A DNA stretch of 10,444 nt from Auxenochlorella pyrenoidosa. Its lineage: Eukaryota > Chlorophyta > Trebouxiophyceae > Chlorellales > Chlorellaceae. The translations under genes were made by a program, and so were the position numbers. Shown here one piece after another: positions 7,368 to 10,444 of the stretch; within the stretch, counting starts at the first letter, position 1; every line of letters begins with the position of its first letter. The notes beneath the pieces are model-generated. The model ran no database searches and was not told where the DNA came from. It saw only the letters and a list, made by a program, of their open reading frames with translations. The stretch is from assembly GCA_001430745.1 (NCBI GenBank), contig KQ482057.1, positions 962,256 through 972,699 on the forward strand, written 5' to 3'.

Positions 7368-10361
7368 CTACCTGGCCGCAAACTCCTTGAGCTGCACCAC
7401 CACAACCTGAAGAGAGGGGCAGGCAAGGGCGGGGTGACGTGACGCCTGTGCCCGTCCTATGACAGTCCCAGCTCACAGGCAGGGCTGCCCCTCGCAAGCT
7501 GTGCTGCACCTGCGCACCGCGCGATCGCGAGTCGAGGGGCCCGCTCTCCCGGGCGCCGCCCCTCACCGACATGTTGTCGCAGCCCTTGCCGCAGCCGCCG
7601 GTGTCGGGGGCCAGGCAGTGGTCGCACACCTCCTCGGCCACCTCGCGGGGGGACTTGCCCGCGCCCAGCCGCTCGCGCACAAAGTCCACCGCCTGCGGGG
7701 GGGGGGCGGGGGAGGGAGAGGGGGAGGAAGGTGTGGGGGCCATGCCGCTGTGCACGTGCCTGGCAGGGAGCTGGCGTTTGCAAGAAGAACGCCTGGTGAG
7801 CGCATGCCGGCGCGCACCAGCCCAACTCTGGGTGGGCGAGCCAGCGGGGGGGCCAGCGCATGCAGGCAAGCCATGCAAGGCGCGAGCGCACCTCCTGGTT
7901 GGTGAGCACGTCCCAGATGCCGTCGCAGGCGAGGATGAGGAACTCGTCGCCGGGCTGCAGCGTCTCGCGGCGGATCTCCGGCATGGCGGTGACCATCTGT
8001 ACGCGGGGGAAGGGTTGGGTGGGGCAGCCGGGCTGAGCACAAGCTGCGAACATGGCGGCGATCCCTGAAAGCACCTTTGCAAGCGCTGGGGCAGGCCGGG
8101 CGGGGGGAGGCCGGGCCGGGAAGGGCCCCAGGCGTGGAAGCAGCCAGCTGCACGGGTGGGAGGTGCGGCGCGAGGCCGGGTGCAGCTGGCACCCAGACAT
8201 GCGCGTCGCGCAGGAGCGCGGCAGGCAGGGGTAGGGTTGTTGCAGGCCCCCAGCTCCCCTCGCCTGCTCCTCAGGGCCCAGCTCCTTGGTCTGCTTGTAC
8301 TCCAGGTCCCCCAGGGCGCGCGACAGGTTGAGGCTGCCGTTGACGCGGCCGTCCGCCACAAAGCCGCCCGCCTGCGAGGGGAGGGCAGGGCCCTGCGGGT
8401 GGGCGCGCAACCCATGCAAAACCAGCCCTTTGCACGTACCAGCTGTTGCCTGCCCGCGTGCACTCGGCAGGCCCCGCTGCTTCGTGGCTTGGAACAGGGT
8501 GTGCATCAGAACGCCCCCCGCCACCCCGCCCCGCCTTTCTCCCACAGCCACACAGGCGAGGGTCACTACACCCCCTTGCGCAGGCATGCAGCTCTGGGCC
8601 CCACCCCCCCAGGCGCACCTTCATGATGCGCGCGTACTCGTCAGTGTCCATGGGCTTGTGGTCCTGAGTCATGGCCACAGCACGCCCGGCGCGCGATAGC
8701 ACGCACCGCGAGTCACCTGCGGGGTGGGGGGCGGCGGGCGCGCGGCATGGGGCGCACGGTCGGGCGTGCATGGCAGCTGAGCGTGGCTGTGTCGGGTTGT
8801 CCAAATGGGCTGGCCACTGGCTGCTGGGTGCTGTGTACCACCGGCGGCAACGAGCCGGCGGGGTGCCCACGAAACTGCAACGGCGGGGGCACCACGCCAG
8901 CGCGTGCAGCACCCACCGGCGTTGGCGACAAACAGCTCGCCGCCGCGCACCACCGCGCACACGGCGGTGCAGCCCGCAGAGGGGCCGAGGTAATCGTCGT
9001 CGCCCTGCAGCCCACGGCAGAGCAGCAACAGCAGCCAGGTTGGTGCGGGGCCAGGCTGCGGCTCGAGAGGTTGAGGGCCAGGAGACGAGGCTCCCAGGCA
9101 GCCCTGCTTCAAGGGCTGGGCTGGCGCAGGCGGGTGTGCAGCGGACACGCATTGCTGCCTGAGCAGGCCCCGTCTGCCCTCGACATGCGGTGTACCCCAA
9201 CGCAAGCTCGGGCTTGCACAAACGCAGGGCCTTCGCACCTTTTCGGGCGTCGCCAAACCCTCCACAGCCTCCTCCACCTCGGCTGTCACGTCTGGCCCCT
9301 GCCCAGCCGCCCGCTGCTGCTGCTCGCTGCCGCTGCCGCCGCTGGCCTGGCCCGCTGCACCCGCCGCAGCATCCACCTGCATGGCCCTGTCCTCGCGCTT
9401 GCGCTTGCTGTTGCGCTCCGCAGCGGCGGCGGCGTCCACCGCTGCGGCCGCCGCGCCCTCCGTTGCGCCCTCGGCTGCCGCAGCTGGCTGGCCCCCCTCC
9501 TCATCCTCCTCCTCTTCCGGGTCTACCTCTCCCTCTACCACTTCAACCTGCACGCGCAGAGCACACAGGGCAGGACACGCGGAGGCGGCTTGAGGGCAGA
9601 GGATGGCGCTGCGCTGAAATCAACTTACAGTGACAGCCAGAAGCAGGAGCCGTTTCAGGAGGCAGCCTGCGGGGGGAAGCCAGCCAGCCAGCCAGCCAGC
9701 CAACCAGCTCACAATGGTGGCCCCGCTGCGGTCCGAGTCCTCGCCCTCTTCAATGTCGTCGATGGCAATGCCCCGCGCCCCCGGCCCTGCAGCAGGCGGG
9801 CGGCCACCCGGTGCCGCGCGGTGTTACTTCTGGGTTAAAATCTGGCATCGCGGCGCGGCGCAGAGCTGCTGGGCGGCCTGGCGCAGAGTGCCGGCACCCT
9901 GGAGCAGGGCGGCTTGCTTGCCTGCGTTGGCATTCGCGACCGCAGCGAAGCGGGCTGCAGGGACCCGCCGGGGCATGCATGCCCACCTGAGCGCACGAGC
10001 TTGATCTGGAAGCCGCCGCCGGCGGGCATGCCCAGCGCCTCCAGCAGGCTCTCTGGCAGCGAGGCGCCGTTGATCACCATGGGACCGCTGGCACAGATGG
10101 CAGGAAGGGGGCAGGTGACGGGGGTGGGTGCAGCGCGGCGGCGGGGGGCCCGAGGCCGTTGGATGCCCTTTTGGGGTGGCTTTAGCGCCGTGGCGCCCTG
10201 ATGCCGTGCACAAGGCCGCCCTGCCCGCACAGGCGTTGTCGCTCCAGTGCCCGGCCTGACGCAGCGCCTGCTACCCTGCAGCGCTCGCCCCCGTCCCACC
10301 TGTCGCCCCCCTCCTCCGTCTCCTTGGCCCGCAGCGACTTGAGCTCCTCGCGGTGCTCCTC
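7368..10361 (-). CDS. PP2C (PPM) Ser/Thr phosphatase, PPM1G/PP2C-gamma-like, 3' part
   Basis: Metal-dependent (Mg/Mn) Ser/Thr phosphatase; animal PPM1G is nuclear and acts on splicing and chromatin proteins (known). Ten exons, minus strand, in order of translation: 10300-10361, 9987-10087, 9713-9786, 9239-9547, 8917-9004, 8619-8716, 8264-8371, 7892-7996, 7567-7692, 7368-7406. All phases agree, giving 369 residues plus TAG. Motifs in order: helix EEHREELKSL; acidic insert with DDIEEGEDSD and PEEEEDEE, then Ala-rich sequence and a basic SKRKRED (possible nuclear signal); GPSAGCTAV; FVANAGDSRCVLSRAG; DHKPMDTDE; GRVNGSLNLSRALGD; ACDGIWDVLTNQE with metal-binding Asp; CLAPDTGGCGKGCDNMS with the second metal Asp. 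The acidic insert between the N-terminal lobe and the SGCTA strand is the PPM1G hallmark. The N-terminal lobe with the DGHGG motif lies beyond the right edge. The intron 7997-8263 uses a GC donor. The last exon has only 13 codons including the stop. Confidence 0.92.
7997..8263 (-). other. GC-AG intron in the PP2C gene
   Basis: The donor reads CAG|GCGAGG and the acceptor GCGTACAG|ATGGTC. Conserved residues flank it: GPEEQ before and MVTAMPEI after, matching the uninterrupted PEEQM junction of the family. No nearby GT donor preserves both frame and this junction. Confidence 0.8.
9239..9547 (-). other. Acidic, Ala-rich insert exon with basic nuclear-signal-like motif
   Basis: One 103-codon exon carries most of the PP2C insert: a Glu/Asp cluster, an Ala-rich stretch, SKRKRED, and a Gln/Gly-rich segment, before the catalytic fold resumes at GDDDYLGPSAGCTA in the next exon. 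The preceding exon (9713-9786) contributes another acidic block. Composition parallels the acidic domain of animal PPM1G rather than its sequence. Confidence 0.8.
9678..9701 (+). repeat. AGCC tetranucleotide repeat
   Basis: Six tandem AGCC units followed by an imperfect AACC, inside PP2C intron 9548-9712. It is a simple microsatellite with no coding effect in this model. Confidence 0.85.
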
Positions 10362-10377
10362 CTGTGTGTGGGAAGAG

Positions 10378-10444
10378 GGTGGGTGGGTGTGGATGTGGGT
10401 GGGGTGGCGTGGCGTGGGGTGGGGTGGATGTGTGTGTGTTTGGG
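10378..10444. repeat. GGGTG/GT-rich low-complexity tract
   Basis: Variants of GGGTG and GGCGTG followed by a (GT)n run, reaching the right edge. It lies upstream (in gene sense) of the CACACAG acceptor at 10362, so it is read as the 3' end of another PP2C intron, where the minus strand provides the C/A-rich tract before the acceptor. Confidence 0.7.

Noticed and set aside
9678..9701. CRISPR-like or direct-repeat array
   Set aside because: It is a simple four-base microsatellite without spacers, inside a eukaryotic intron.
8747..9838. Plus-strand 363-codon open frame over the PP2C gene
   Set aside because: It is antisense to five phase-consistent PP2C exons with family motifs; the translation has no recognisable fold.

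Overview
The window looks like nuclear DNA from a GC-rich green alga, most likely a Chlorella-like trebouxiophyte. It is spliced, eukaryotic and very GC-rich. Introns are mostly 130-270 bases with GT(G/A) donors and pyrimidine-CAG acceptors. Proteins carry Ala/Pro-rich linkers, and a TGTAA-type poly(A) signal follows the rightmost gene. The lineage is inferred from style and from the kinase family; no marker gene proves it. I see no bacterial, viral, mobile-element, CRISPR, rRNA or tRNA sequence.

Layout, left to right. (1) 1-871, minus strand: the 5' half of an inosine triphosphate pyrophosphatase (ITPA/HAM1 family). Three exons are visible; the rest lies beyond the left edge. (2) 872-1664: a divergent intergenic region between ITPase and kinase. 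(3) 1665-6384, plus strand: a complete Ser/Thr protein kinase of the plant/algal SnRK2-like (CAMK/SNF1-related) type in about 17 exons. The catalytic core from the glycine loop to the last helix (2616-4991) is reconstructed with every intron phase agreeing. The N-terminal exons and one C-terminal junction are provisional. (4) 6385-7367: a convergent intergenic/3' UTR region. (5) 7368-10361, minus strand: the 3' part of a PP2C (PPM family) Ser/Thr phosphatase of the PPM1G/PP2C-gamma type, ten exons, with its N-terminus beyond the right edge.

The kinase and phosphatase are tail-to-tail neighbours. Plant SnRK2 kinases are classically opposed by PP2C phosphatases, but this phosphatase is a nuclear PPM1G-like type rather than a hormone-pathway clade A enzyme, so a functional pairing is speculation. 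The ITPase is a housekeeping nucleotide-pool sanitiser unrelated to the other two.

The most interesting points are: a DFG-to-DFQ change in an otherwise intact kinase core; a homology-anchored GC-AG intron in the phosphatase; an in-frame alternative acceptor in the kinase that would add 53 codons; a possible organelle-targeting upstream start in the ITPase; and several G-rich, potentially quadruplex-forming tracts confined to introns. I found no convincing new biological system; the window reads as ordinary algal genes with some unusual details.
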